This document shows, piece by piece, positions 31,699 through 41,259 of a stretch of 64,000 bases of DNA (its first letter is position 1; every line of letters starts with the position of its first letter). A model generated the notes under the pieces. It was given only the letters and a program-made list of their open reading frames with translations. It had not been told where the DNA came from and did not search any database. The position numbers and the translations under genes were made by a program. The DNA is from Aurantiochytrium sp. KH105 (Eukaryota > Sar > Bigyra > Thraustochytrida > Thraustochytriidae). The stretch is taken from assembly GCA_003116975.1 (NCBI GenBank), contig BGKB01000024.1, positions 459,678 through 523,677 on the forward strand. The letters are read 5' to 3'.

Positions 31699-32532
31699 GG
31701 TCGCTGCTGCCCGTGCCCTCGGCCTCTTGCCGTCGCTGGAAGAACGACTGCTGCGCCGCGACGCGACGCGGGTAAGATGCGATGCGAAGCGAAGCGATGT
31801 GCCGCCGCACCTCCGCCGCCGCCAATGGAGTCTGCTGCCTCTCTCTCGCCGCGCAAGCAAATGAAGCAAGCAAGCAAGCTAGCTTGCAAGCACGCAAAGC
31901 AAGCTCGCTCATCCACCACCCAATCAATGGCCGCCATGGAGGGCCACCCACTTCCCGGCGCGTCCCCGCGCGCACTGGGTGCGCACCCTTCGCGCACCCG
32001 GTGTGCGCTCCGCCCCCAGCAGTTACTCACTTTGCGACCGTGACGGGCGCAAAGGCCGGGGTGGAGCCGACCGTGTGCAGGCTGCTGCGCGGGGGGGGGG
32101 CGCGCTGCAAGTGAAGTATCCGCGGCGCAAGTGGCGCAAACAGTGTATGTTCCACTTGCGCGGGGCGCAGATCTTCCTGCCTGCCTTTCGACCCGCGGGA
32201 GGAAAGAGAGCGGGCAAGCAAGCAAGCAAGCAAGCAAGCGAACACGGCGGCTGACTGCATAACTCCTACCCGGCCGCCTGCCTCGCGCCCGCCTGGCCGC
32301 CCGGTCGCCGCGACCCGCGCACGTACGTTTCGCCCTCTTGCCCTCTCGCCCGCGACGCCGCCCGCGCGCGCGCGCGCCCGCGCGTCGCGCGAAGCGCGCA
32401 CGCGTAGGCCGCCGGGCTGGCCGCCTGTTGACGGCGGTTGACTGACACGTCACCTCTTCTCCCCTATCCATCGACAGGGACGATATCGAGCAGCAGCAGG
32501 AGCAGCTCGAGAGCAGCAGCAAAACCAAGACT

Positions 32533-32568
<36 letters not shown>

Positions 32569-32597
32569 TTGTTGCGTAAACAAGGACACGAAAGAAG
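31699..32597. other. Divergent promoter region of NOP14 and TM9SF
   Basis: About 900 bases with CAAG repeats (31865-31910, 32212-32240), a short poly-G run near 32090, an alternating CG tract near 32370 and a CAG tract (32536-32571) in the TM9SF 5' leader. No gene is supported. Confidence 0.6.
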
Positions 32598-34574
32598 ATG
32601 CAGCAGCATGTGATGCAGGCGGCTGTCGTGCTGGCCGCCGTGCTGGCCAGCGCCGAGGGCTTCTACCTGCCGGGAGTGGCCCCGCACGAGTACCAGGAAG
32701 GCGAAGCCGTGGCCGTCAAGGTGAATGCCATGACGAGCATGCGTACCCACCTCGACTACAGCTACTACTCGCTCCCGCACTGCGAACCCGAGGGCGGCGT
32801 CAAGGACGCACCAGAAAACCTCGGCGAGCACCTCACGGGCAACCTCGTGCAAAACTCCCCGTACGAGATTAAAATGTACGAGACCATCGAGTGCCCTCGC
32901 AAGCTCTGCGTCAAGGACTACACGCCCAAGGAAGTCGCTGCCTTTGTTGAAAAGATCGAGGAGCAATACCTTGTAAACTGGATCGTTGATAACCTCCCCG
33001 TCGCATACCGTACCCTCAACGAGGAACACACCAAGCAGCTCGACTACTTTTCGCACGGCTTTCCTCTGGGCGGCACCATGGTGTCCCCCAAGATGCCAAC
33101 GGTGCAAAAGTATTTTCTGCACAACCACGTCAAGATCGTCCTTCAGTACCACGTGCCCGAGTTCGAGCTCGCCTCCCAGAACACCGCGAGCTTCAACGAG
33201 CTTCCGGGTCGCATTGTCGGCGCTTTTGCAGAGCCGTACTCTGTGAACCATCAGCTCAAGGCGGATGGAAGCATCAAGGAGCAGTTCAACTGCGACTTTG
33301 CCAATGCGGAGCGCGCGGACACCAAGTTCGGTCTCATCCTCGATGAAAAGAAGAAGGGCAACACCCGCGTCGTTTGGTCCTACAGCGTCGCCTGGGAAGA
33401 GTCCAATGTCAAGTGGGCCTCCCGCTGGGACGTTTACCTTACTTCCAAGAACAAGCGCAGCGACGAGGTGCACTGGTTCTCCATCATCAACTCGCTCCTT
33501 ATCGACGTCTTCCTGACCGGCATGGTGGCGATGATTCTCATGCGTACCGTCTACCGCGATCTCAACCGCTACAACCGCGTCCCCACCGAGGAGGAGCGCA
33601 TGGAAGAGCGTGACGAGAGCGGCTGGAAGCTCGTGCACGGCGACGTCCTTCGCCCGCCCACGGCTCCCATGCTCTTTTCTGTCACTGTCGGCACGGGTGT
33701 CCAGGTGCTCGGCATGGCCATCGCCACTATTGTTTTTGCCGCTGTCGGATTCCTCAGCCCGGCGTACCGCGGTTCGCTCATGACCGGCCTGCTCCTGCTT
33801 TTTCTCTTCATGGGCATTGCGGCCGGCTACTTTTCGGCGCGCACCTACAAGGAGTTCGCCGGCGTCGAGTGGCAGCGCTGCACCCTTCTTACTGCCACGC
33901 TTTACCCGGGTATCATCAGCGCGGTTCTCTTCATCCTCAACCTCATTGTTTGGGCCGAGGGCTCCACGACGGCCATTCCCTTTGGCTCAATCATCGCCGT
34001 CCTCCTCCTCTACTTTTGCATCAGCGTGCCCCTCACCTTTTTTGGTGCCTACCTTGGATACAAGAAGGACCTCGAGAAGCCCCCGGTTGTTACCCAGGAC
34101 ATTCCCCGCGCCATTCCTGAGCAGCCATGGTTCATGCACCCTGTGCTCACCGTGCTCATTGGCGGTATTCTTCCCTTTGGTGCCATCTTCGTCGAGCTCT
34201 TCTTCGTCTTGTCTTCGCTCTGGCTTGACCAGTTCTTTAGCCTCTTTGGCTTCCTCTTTATCGTCTTTATGATTCTCATCGTCACCTGCGCCGAGATCAC
34301 CGTCGTGCTCACTTACTTTGCACTTTGCGGCGAGGACTACCGCTGGCGCTGGCGTGCCTTCTTCACTTCGGGTTCTTCCGCACTCTACCTTTTTCTCTAC
34401 AGCGTCTTTTACTTTTCGAGCCGCCTCAAGATGGACCTTCTTGCAAGTGCTGTCCTCTACTTTGGTTACATGGCCATCATCTCGCTCCTCTTCTTCCTTG
34501 CCACTGGTGTCGTCGGCTACTTTGCCTCGCGCAAGTTCATCTATAAGATTTACGAGCTCGTCAAGCTGGACTGA
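32598..34574 (+). CDS. TM9SF / nonaspanin family endomembrane protein
   Basis: A single exon of 658 residues, the usual length for the family. A signal peptide covers about residues 1-21 (hydrophobic core AVVLAAVLASAEG), with the mature end FYLPGVAPHEY as in other nonaspanins. A luminal domain of about 270 residues follows, then nine hydrophobic segments between about 300 and 650. The last residues, ELVKLD, contain a KxD motif of the type that binds COPI and keeps these proteins in the Golgi. Family members act in Golgi/endosome sorting of membrane proteins, phagocytosis and adhesion. The ATG follows a CAG-rich 5' leader directly. Confidence 0.95.
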   Translation: MQQHVMQAAVVLAAVLASAEGFYLPGVAPHEYQEGEAVAVKVNAMTSMRTHLDYSYYSLPHCEPEGGVKDAPENLGEHLTGNLVQNSPYEIKMYETIECPRKLCVKDYTPKEVAAFVEKIEEQYLVNWIVDNLPVAYRTLNEEHTKQLDYFSHGFPLGGTMVSPKMPTVQKYFLHNHVKIVLQYHVPEFELASQNTASFNELPGRIVGAFAEPYSVNHQLKADGSIKEQFNCDFANAERADTKFGLILDEKKKGNTRVVWSYSVAWEESNVKWASRWDVYLTSKNKRSDEVHWFSIINSLLIDVFLTGMVAMILMRTVYRDLNRYNRVPTEEERMEERDESGWKLVHGDVLRPPTAPMLFSVTVGTGVQVLGMAIATIVFAAVGFLSPAYRGSLMTGLLLLFLFMGIAAGYFSARTYKEFAGVEWQRCTLLTATLYPGIISAVLFILNLIVWAEGSTTAIPFGSIIAVLLLYFCISVPLTFFGAYLGYKKDLEKPPVVTQDIPRAIPEQPWFMHPVLTVLIGGILPFGAIFVELFFVLSSLWLDQFFSLFGFLFIVFMILIVTCAEITVVLTYFALCGEDYRWRWRAFFTSGSSALYLFLYSVFYFSSRLKMDLLASAVLYFGYMAIISLLFFLATGVVGYFASRKFIYKIYELVKLD

Positions 34575-35176
34575 TTTACGCATCGGTCTTGATATGCACC
34601 GCACGAGGCGACTTTACCATGAGCGCTGTCAACCTTGCGGACGCGCTGCTTGCATAGGATGCCATTATACTGACATGCCCAAGCAAGTGCGTTACAACTC
34701 TTTATAGGCAAGAATGAAAAATGTGCGCCTGGTCAATCATTTTGTTTTTCAAAGGAGAGGGGGGAGGGGGTGATAAGTCATCTTGTCAGGCTTTCGTGTA
34801 TACAATGTGCTGTTTAGCGTCGCCATCGAGCGCTGTAACATGACGAAGTTGCGCGTGGTCCGCTTCTGCCATCCCATTTCCCCTCTTCCTTTTCTCCCGA
34901 GACACGCGCAATCCCCATCCATGTTGTTCTTGGTCATTCTTCCCATTCCCTTGCCATCGTCTTTCGCACCCTCCCTCCTCCAGGCCTGTCTATGCACCGC
35001 ATTCGCGTTGGCGCGCTCTCTGTCACCCAGTCCAACTCAACTCACTGTCATCAATCTCTCTCTATCTTGGCAGTTGCCGGCGACGACGCGTCGCGGCGGC
35101 TCGAGGCTCGCGCAAGCAACGGGACGCGGGGTCGCGCGGGCCCCGCGAGGAGCACTCCTTCGTAGCGCGAGGAGGA
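34575..35176. other. Intergenic region between TM9SF and the RING gene
   Basis: 602 bases. The first part is AT-richer (3' UTR of TM9SF) and the last 100 bases are GC-rich and lead into the RING gene's start. No gene is seen. Confidence 0.55.
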
Positions 35177-35197
35177 ATGCTGCGCGGGGGCGAGAAC

Positions 35198-35236
<39 letters not shown>

Positions 35237-36637
35237 TCCTCGTCATCGAGCAGCAGCGCCACGCGTAGCAGCGGAGCTCCGTCCTCTGTGCAAAGAGACA
35301 GCAGCGGACGCCAACAGGGCGCAAGGGCGTCGCAGGGTGCACGCGAGGGTCGAGCGCCACCTCTGCTCAGACGATACCGCACGGATTCAGAAGAGGGCGA
35401 GTACGAGAAAGAAATTCGCGAGATGGAGCAGCAGCGGCAGGTCCACAAAGACTCGCTCCTGCGCTTTGACCCAATCAACCTGGAGGAAAAACCGAGGTGC
35501 CCAATCTGCCAGGACATGCCCGTGAGACCCGTCGTGCTACCATGTCGCTGCCGCATTCAATCTCCAATATGTTACAAGGAATGGCAAGACTATTATGAGC
35601 AATACGGGCGCAAATGCCCGATTTGCTCCACGAGCATTACTCGCGCCTTCATCCGTCGCGTAGGAGGCATGGAAGCCTTCATCCACGTTGAGCTTTGGAA
35701 TCACATTCAGAAAACATACCCACAAGATCTCCAAGCCAACATTGAAGATGACGCTGCCGATGCCGCCGCCATTGCATTAGCGCGTGAGTCAGGGCAGGTT
35801 GGCGGAGGAGAAGCTTCGCCACGTCGAATCATTGCACCAGAAAAAGGAGAACTTATCGCCGAGCTCGAAAAACTCGAGTCCTCGCGAGTCGCAGCCCGCA
35901 ACGCTGAAATCGCAGAGAATGAGCGCAAGCTTGAGGTTTTCTTGCGCGCCGCAGGAATGGACGAAGAAGCCGACCTCATCCGACAGCGCCTCATCGACGA
36001 GGAGCTTGCCAAAAAAATGCAATCAGAGATTGACGATACCGAAAACGAAGCTGCGGAATACCCCGGACGAAAACGCTCTACAAGGTCGTCGCCCCAAGGC
36101 CATTCCGTCAACCCCAAATCGACCAATATCAAAAAAGGGTCACGCAAAAGTACTTCGTCGCGCAAGCGTAGAAGTCAGAAAAAGGATACCATTGAGCCAA
36201 AGAATAGTGGAGCGGCCTCTTGTGAAGATTACGACGACAGCATTGACGATGATGAAGACGACGACGACGACGATGAAGACTTTGAGACGAGGGATTCCCG
36301 AAGACGAACGACTGCAAGTCATTCGAGAAATAGCCACAGTAGCGTGCGCCAAAGTCGTGGTGCGACATCATGTGCAAGAGGCCGAAGTGTGGCCACTTCA
36401 AGCGCAGGTAACACCGATCATAGAAGGCCGCAACGAATCGGATACCACGCACAAGGTATGCAAGAACGCATTATTCAGAGTGAAGCCGAGCTAGAGAACT
36501 CCGTGCAAGATCCACGCCCGCGAGCCAAGCGCCCCCGTATGGATTCAAACGAGAGCGATGTTTCAGAGAACTCAAGGTCATCATCAGAATCGTCATCATC
36601 AGCAACATCTTCAGCTTCATCTACATCATCGTCCTGA
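35177..36637 (+). CDS. RNF168-like RING-finger protein with MIU-type ubiquitin-binding helix
   Basis: A single exon of 486 residues. A poly-Ser N-terminus coded by a CAG/AGC repeat precedes a RING-like finger at about 108-153 (CPIC ... LPCRC ... CPICS). After it comes HVELWNHIQKTYP, then a PEKGELIAELEKLESS helix, then IDEELAKKMQSEID (about 272-285). This order and these motifs match animal RNF168, which ubiquitinates histone H2A at DNA breaks and reads ubiquitin with MIU helices. The C-terminus is basic, then acidic (DDDDDE) and Ser-rich. The finger is unusual: the ligand expected to be His is Cys, and the fifth expected Cys position is Gln with the next Cys shifted by one. A nuclear E3 role is inferred. 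Its end overlaps the amine oxidase gene. Confidence 0.8.
35199..35233 (+). repeat. CAG/AGC repeat encoding poly-Ser
   Basis: About eleven AGC codons in a row near the start of the RING gene, read as serine. Confidence 0.95.
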
Positions 36638-38233
36638 AATCTCAACCGCAGCGCGAACACCTGTGCGCATTGCCGCGTGCATGGTCATGTACGACTCACT
36701 CGCATCAGTAGCTTCGCCAGCAAAGTGGAGGCGTCCACCATATTCAGCACGCGCAATGAGACTTCGCGAGTCAACCTCTTCGTGAATGCTCGGAAACGAG
36801 TACCCTCCGCGAATGTAGGCCTCCTTCGACCAATCGAGCACAAAGCCGTTTTGAAAGTTCTGCGTTGCACAGCTTTGACCAAAAATCTCGTCCAGCTGCC
36901 GCACAAAAATTTCCAGGACCTGGGCTTCCTGGAAGCACGCTAGGTTCGCTGCTGCCCCGGCCATTGCAAAGCCAACGAGCACGTGGCACCCTTCGTTCTC
37001 GGCAGTCTGCGCAGCAACGTTATCTCGCGCGTCGCCGTCTGGGCCAACCAGAGCACCCGCCCCATGCACCCAAAGCTCGGGAACATGGCAGTCTGAGCAT
37101 ACCATGCCATGCATGTCATCCGGCCAGAACTTTTCACGAAAGCGGGCCACGATCTTCATGGCGCCGCGTACGCACAAGGCGTTGATTGCAGAGCGTTTCT
37201 CTTGTGGAAGCTCTGGAGCAAAGATAATACCTTCCCGCTCAATCTGGTTCTGTAAGATAGGAACCGGCACCGACACCACCACGTGCCGTGCTTCCACAAT
37301 TTTCTTCCTCATATTCTTTGTCTGTGTTTGCTTCTCTTCCCCCTCGTTCTTGCTGGTACCATCCTCGGACTCCATCATCGAATACTCGACGAAGAGATGA
37401 TCATCGTCGCCATGACTCTCGTCGTTGCTGGCGCTCGTCGTTCCAATCCGAGCTACGGGGCTCCCAAGTTGAATGGATACGCCTTCTTCCGCGCGCAAAC
37501 GCCTCGTAAGCCTTTCCAATAGACGCCGCGTTGATGGAACGATTCGAAAGTCGACGTCCCCGCCGTCGTTATCCCACAGGTGCTCGATGCGACGTGTCAG
37601 ACCGAGCGAGAGATGTTCCAAGGACGCGCCGAGCGTGTTGGCATATCCGGCTTCAGCCATTGCGATGGCTCGTCGTGATACGCCCTCGCTGAAGAGGTGC
37701 TCTTTCAAAGTTGTTCGCCGCTCGCTCACGCTCATGGATTTGCCGCCGTCAGCGGCGTGAGCTTCGCCATCCTCGCCGAGTTTATCGAGCACATCGGACA
37801 GATGCTCAAAGTCAGGATCGAGGGCGTCGAACCGCATGAGCTTTCGATCAAGACCAGCGTAATAATATCCTGCGCCGCCGTCAGGTGCTTCTTCTTCGGC
37901 GGGCCCGCCATCGCCGTGAGCCCAAATGAAGATCTGCCGCAGCGTCCAGTCTTCCTCGCGCGCGATCTTGTGCAGCACCGTGCCGTCCCCGTGCACAAAC
38001 TCTGCGCCAAGATCAAACTCTAGGTCTGCAGGGAATCCTGCCACGTCCTTGACCGATCGCACACGTCCTCCGACGCGGTCCTTGGCTTCGAGCACGAGCA
38101 CGCGCAGCTTGCCCTCGCCCGCCTCCACAAGCTTGTCGGCACAAGCGAGACCCGAGAGCCCGCCACCGACGATCACCACGTCAAAGATCTCCGCGTCCTT
38201 GCTGTCCGCGTCCTCTTCACGGAAACTCGCCAT
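36626..38233 (-). CDS. FAD-dependent amine oxidase (polyamine oxidase / LSD1-like)
   Basis: A single exon of 535 residues from ATG 38233 (MASFREED); ATG 38320 would add 29 residues. The N-terminal FAD-binding motif VVIVGGGLSGLACADKL is followed by an acidic-ended strand (LVLEAKDRVGGRVRS). The substrate-domain core RGAMKIVARFREKFWP carries a Lys at the position usually contacting the flavin through water. The C-terminal FAD motif is GRLHFAGEATDASESYMTMHAA. These are the hallmarks of flavin monoamine/polyamine oxidases. There is no SWIRM or tower domain, so a cytosolic or peroxisomal polyamine oxidase is more likely than a histone demethylase; the C-terminus (SGR) is not a clear peroxisomal signal. 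It shares a divergent promoter with BBS2. Confidence 0.9.
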   Translation of the reverse strand: MASFREEDADSKDAEIFDVVIVGGGLSGLACADKLVEAGEGKLRVLVLEAKDRVGGRVRSVKDVAGFPADLEFDLGAEFVHGDGTVLHKIAREEDWTLRQIFIWAHGDGGPAEEEAPDGGAGYYYAGLDRKLMRFDALDPDFEHLSDVLDKLGEDGEAHAADGGKSMSVSERRTTLKEHLFSEGVSRRAIAMAEAGYANTLGASLEHLSLGLTRRIEHLWDNDGGDVDFRIVPSTRRLLERLTRRLRAEEGVSIQLGSPVARIGTTSASNDESHGDDDHLFVEYSMMESEDGTSKNEGEEKQTQTKNMRKKIVEARHVVVSVPVPILQNQIEREGIIFAPELPQEKRSAINALCVRGAMKIVARFREKFWPDDMHGMVCSDCHVPELWVHGAGALVGPDGDARDNVAAQTAENEGCHVLVGFAMAGAAANLACFQEAQVLEIFVRQLDEIFGQSCATQNFQNGFVLDWSKEAYIRGGYSFPSIHEEVDSRSLIARAEYGGRLHFAGEATDASESYMTMHAAMRTGVRAAVEISGR

Positions 38234-38695
38234 CGTGCGCGCCCAGGCTTCGCCGCGCCGCTCCGTCCCGCCGCGTCGAGACTCCTCCCGCGCGCCAAAG
38301 CAGAATGCGTGCCATGCCATCCCTCTTGGCCGCGTCTCTCGCGTCGCTTGCGAGGCCAAATGGGCGGACGCCGCTGGCGGGGCTATCCCGGGACTTTCGC
38401 GCTGTTTCGCGCCCGGCGGGTCGCCTTGGGAGCGGCCCCGGCGAGTCCGGGTCGCACACCCTGCCCCCCCGGCGCCCCAACGGTCTTCTCGCAAAAGCTG
38501 CTCGGAGAGGAGCGCCACGACGGCGAGCAATCCCACTTCTGCCAGCCCCCGGCGCGCAGAGGCTCCGCGCGCGAGAGACCTGCGCGGGGCGGCCGCGGCT
38601 GCTGGCGGGAGGAGGGGACGCGAGGAAAACGGGCGCGTGGAAGTGAAGGGAGCGCGACGCGGCGCGAGGCAAGCGAGCAGCCCGAGCGCGACGCG
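38234..38695. other. Bidirectional promoter region of amine oxidase and BBS2
   Basis: Only 462 very GC-rich bases separate the two chosen start codons. Both frames stay open through it, which reflects composition. The amine oxidase could start 87 bases further into it (38320). Confidence 0.65.
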
Positions 38696-41098
38696 ATGCT
38701 GGCGCCCAGCTTTAGGACCAAGCTCAACACGCCGATACAGCCGGGCCTCGCGTGTCTTGGGCACTTTGAGGGCGACGCGGACGCCGTTCACAATGAGCAG
38801 GGGGGAGGGCGACGAAGGGGCGCGACGCTGGCCATTGCAACAAGTGGCAATCGCGTACTCCTGCACAGCTCCTCAGACACGGCCGCAGCACGAGGAGGGC
38901 ACGATGAAAGTGGCGGCGCAAGGTATCTGAACCTCAATCGTCAAGTGAGCGCACTCAGCTGCGGCCGCTTCAAAGGAGATTCGAGGGATACGTTGCTGGT
39001 TGGTTCGACGAGCAGTCTGCTCGCGTACGATGTGCACGATAATTCAGATAAGTTCTTCGCCGAGGTTCCCGAGGGTGTGAGATCGCTGCGCTTCGGAAAC
39101 CTGCATGGCATTGGAGAGCCCTTGATTTTTGTCGGAGGAGACTGCTCGCTGCAGGGCTTTGATCGTTCTGGCACCGAGCAATTTTGGACCGTTGTTGGTG
39201 GCTGCGCAACATCGATGATCCTCGCAGATGTCGATCGGGATGGCAAGGACGAGCTGGTCGTGGGCAGCGACGACTTTGAAATTCGTGCATTCCAAAATGA
39301 ACAGAGTCTCTTCGAGATCACGGAGACAGAAAGCGTGCAACACCTTTGCCCGCTGGAAACCAACGAGGCACACAGTTCGCGCTTTGCATATGGCTTGCGT
39401 AACGGGACCATTGGTGTGTACGATGGCAAGACGCGAGTCTGGCGCGTCAAAGCTAAAGATGATGTTCAGGCTATGGTTGCATACGATATCGATGGCGACG
39501 GCGTCCAGGAGATCATCTCAGGATGGTCAAACGGCAAACTTGAAGCCCGGCGTCACGAGGATGGAAGCGTCGTTTATCGCGAAACGCTCGACTCACCCAT
39601 CACCGCATTGTTTACAGGCGACTTTCGTGGCACTGGCAGCGAAGAGCTAATTTGCTGTACACTCAGCGGGGAGGTACGTGGCTACGATGGACATTCGCAG
39701 GACGCGGCCAACTTGAGGACATTTGCTGGCGCCGACGCCTACAACTTTGGCGAGACAACGTCGGGCATGGACGCTCTTGCAGCCGGGCGTTTTTCGGGTG
39801 ACGAAGTCATGCAAGCCTTGCGCGGAGATCTTGCGATAGAAAATGACGCTGGTGACCAAGCAATTGCGTCATCTTTGATGCATCAGCAGCAAGATCCACG
39901 CGCTCGCGTTAGTACGCACAATGCCGAGCTTGCGCAGTTGCAAGAGCAGTTGACCCTAAAAACCATGGAACTTCGCTCCCTGGAAGATAATCTGAAGCAT
40001 GCCGACGCCGGAAACATGCACGAGTCCCTTGGCTCGCTTCCCGCTCATGCAGGCGTGGACGTCACGCTTTTACAGAACTTGGAAGCGAGCTGTCTTGATC
40101 TCTGTGTGCAGGCTTCCGAGGGATGTCTTGTGCACAGCGTCTTAATTTTTTCGCTCGATGCGGGTCTCTTTACCGAGGGCGAATGCGTGGCCGGAATGAA
40201 TTCAGCGGGCACTGGCGCGGCAAGCGGAAGACTCGTTGTTTCTCTGCGGCCCTTAAAGAATGCAGCCACCAAGCTTCGCGTACAAGCCATGGTATCGGCT
40301 CGTGGTGCGTCAGAATTCTTGCACATTTTTGAACTGGAACAACCTCTGCGCAGGTTCTCTATGTTTGCACCGGCGCAGGATACCTCTGACCGCAACAGAT
40401 CTCTGGGGAATGCTTCGTTCTTCATGCCGAATCAGACCCTCGAAGCCGTTCGATCCGCGTCAGATAGACTTTTTGAAGAGAATACGGTACCCAAAGAGCA
40501 TGTTTCGCATGAGCTTTGCTTCGAACTGGCCAGCCTACGTGACGATTCTTTGTTACGAATTACTGCTGCCGAGGAACCTAACGGAGGGGTTCGGATGAAA
40601 GTAGAAAGCACGACTCTGGAAATTGTTTCCGAATTCGTCCAGGCCTTGGCTCGTGAGCTCGATCTGCAGCGTCTTGAGGCGTGTCTCGACTTTCCTACTG
40701 TACTCCATCACCTAGAGGGGCTTTTGGCGCGCGTCGCTGAGCTGCGAGGTCTCCGCCAACGTCTCAATGCCGAAATGGCAGACGAGTCAAATTACATCAA
40801 GAGTCTTGTGGTCCGCGCCGAGGATGCGCGGGTATTGCAAGATGTAACCAACTTGACGTCCACGTACGCGGACCTCACGTCGGTGAATTTGCAACTCATT
40901 GGCGAATACAACAAGCGATCCAACAATCAGGCTGAACTTCTCGCTGCCCTGCGCGAGGTCAATCAGATTATTCAACGTGCCTCACAAGTTCGTGTGGGCG
41001 CGCCGCAAGCCGCAGTGGTGTCAGCCTGCCGCAAGGCTCTCAAGTCGCAAAGCATACCCGCTCTATTTCACGCCATTACCTCCATGAAATCAAGCTAA
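38696..41098 (+). CDS. BBS2: BBSome subunit BBS2
   Basis: A single exon of 800 residues (human protein about 720). The start was placed at ATG 38696 because MLAPSFRTKLNTPIQPG matches the family's N-terminus; the open upstream frame is Arg/Gly-rich noise. A beta-propeller covers about residues 1-330, with family motifs LLVGSTSSLLAYDVHDNSD, FVGGDCSLQGFD, DGKDELVVGSDDFEIRAF, NGTIGVYD, GWSNGKLEAR and LICCTLSGEVRGY. A coiled coil (about 400-440) and the GAE/platform/helical C-terminus follow. BBS2 is part of the eight-subunit BBSome, which moves membrane proteins into and out of cilia. Its presence implies a flagellated stage (zoospores). It is convergent with the LRR-kinase-TIR gene, 161 bases apart. 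Confidence 0.96.
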   Translation: MLAPSFRTKLNTPIQPGLACLGHFEGDADAVHNEQGGGRRRGATLAIATSGNRVLLHSSSDTAAARGGHDESGGARYLNLNRQVSALSCGRFKGDSRDTLLVGSTSSLLAYDVHDNSDKFFAEVPEGVRSLRFGNLHGIGEPLIFVGGDCSLQGFDRSGTEQFWTVVGGCATSMILADVDRDGKDELVVGSDDFEIRAFQNEQSLFEITETESVQHLCPLETNEAHSSRFAYGLRNGTIGVYDGKTRVWRVKAKDDVQAMVAYDIDGDGVQEIISGWSNGKLEARRHEDGSVVYRETLDSPITALFTGDFRGTGSEELICCTLSGEVRGYDGHSQDAANLRTFAGADAYNFGETTSGMDALAAGRFSGDEVMQALRGDLAIENDAGDQAIASSLMHQQQDPRARVSTHNAELAQLQEQLTLKTMELRSLEDNLKHADAGNMHESLGSLPAHAGVDVTLLQNLEASCLDLCVQASEGCLVHSVLIFSLDAGLFTEGECVAGMNSAGTGAASGRLVVSLRPLKNAATKLRVQAMVSARGASEFLHIFELEQPLRRFSMFAPAQDTSDRNRSLGNASFFMPNQTLEAVRSASDRLFEENTVPKEHVSHELCFELASLRDDSLLRITAAEEPNGGVRMKVESTTLEIVSEFVQALARELDLQRLEACLDFPTVLHHLEGLLARVAELRGLRQRLNAEMADESNYIKSLVVRAEDARVLQDVTNLTSTYADLTSVNLQLIGEYNKRSNNQAELLAALREVNQIIQRASQVRVGAPQAAVVSACRKALKSQSIPALFHAITSMKSS

Positions 41099-41259
41099 TT
41101 TTATTCTTTGGCGCAAAAGACTTGAAAAGAAAGAGAAGAAGAAGAAGAAGCTCTTGTTCAAAGCGAGCGTAGTTGGCCAAGATGCAAGACGGGTCTCTTT
41201 GCTTTTACGAGTGAGAACATGATCAAACCTGCTCTATTTTTAAACCCCATTCTCGGGGA

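Noticed and set aside
31656-33638. A 660-codon minus-strand open frame across the NOP14/TM9SF promoter and the start of TM9SF
   Set aside because: It is antisense to TM9SF and then out of frame in NOP14, with low-complexity translation and no family likeness.
38309-38695. A BBS2 N-terminal extension of 129 residues
   Set aside because: The extension is Arg/Gly/Pro-rich promoter DNA, and the family's conserved N-terminus begins exactly at ATG 38696.
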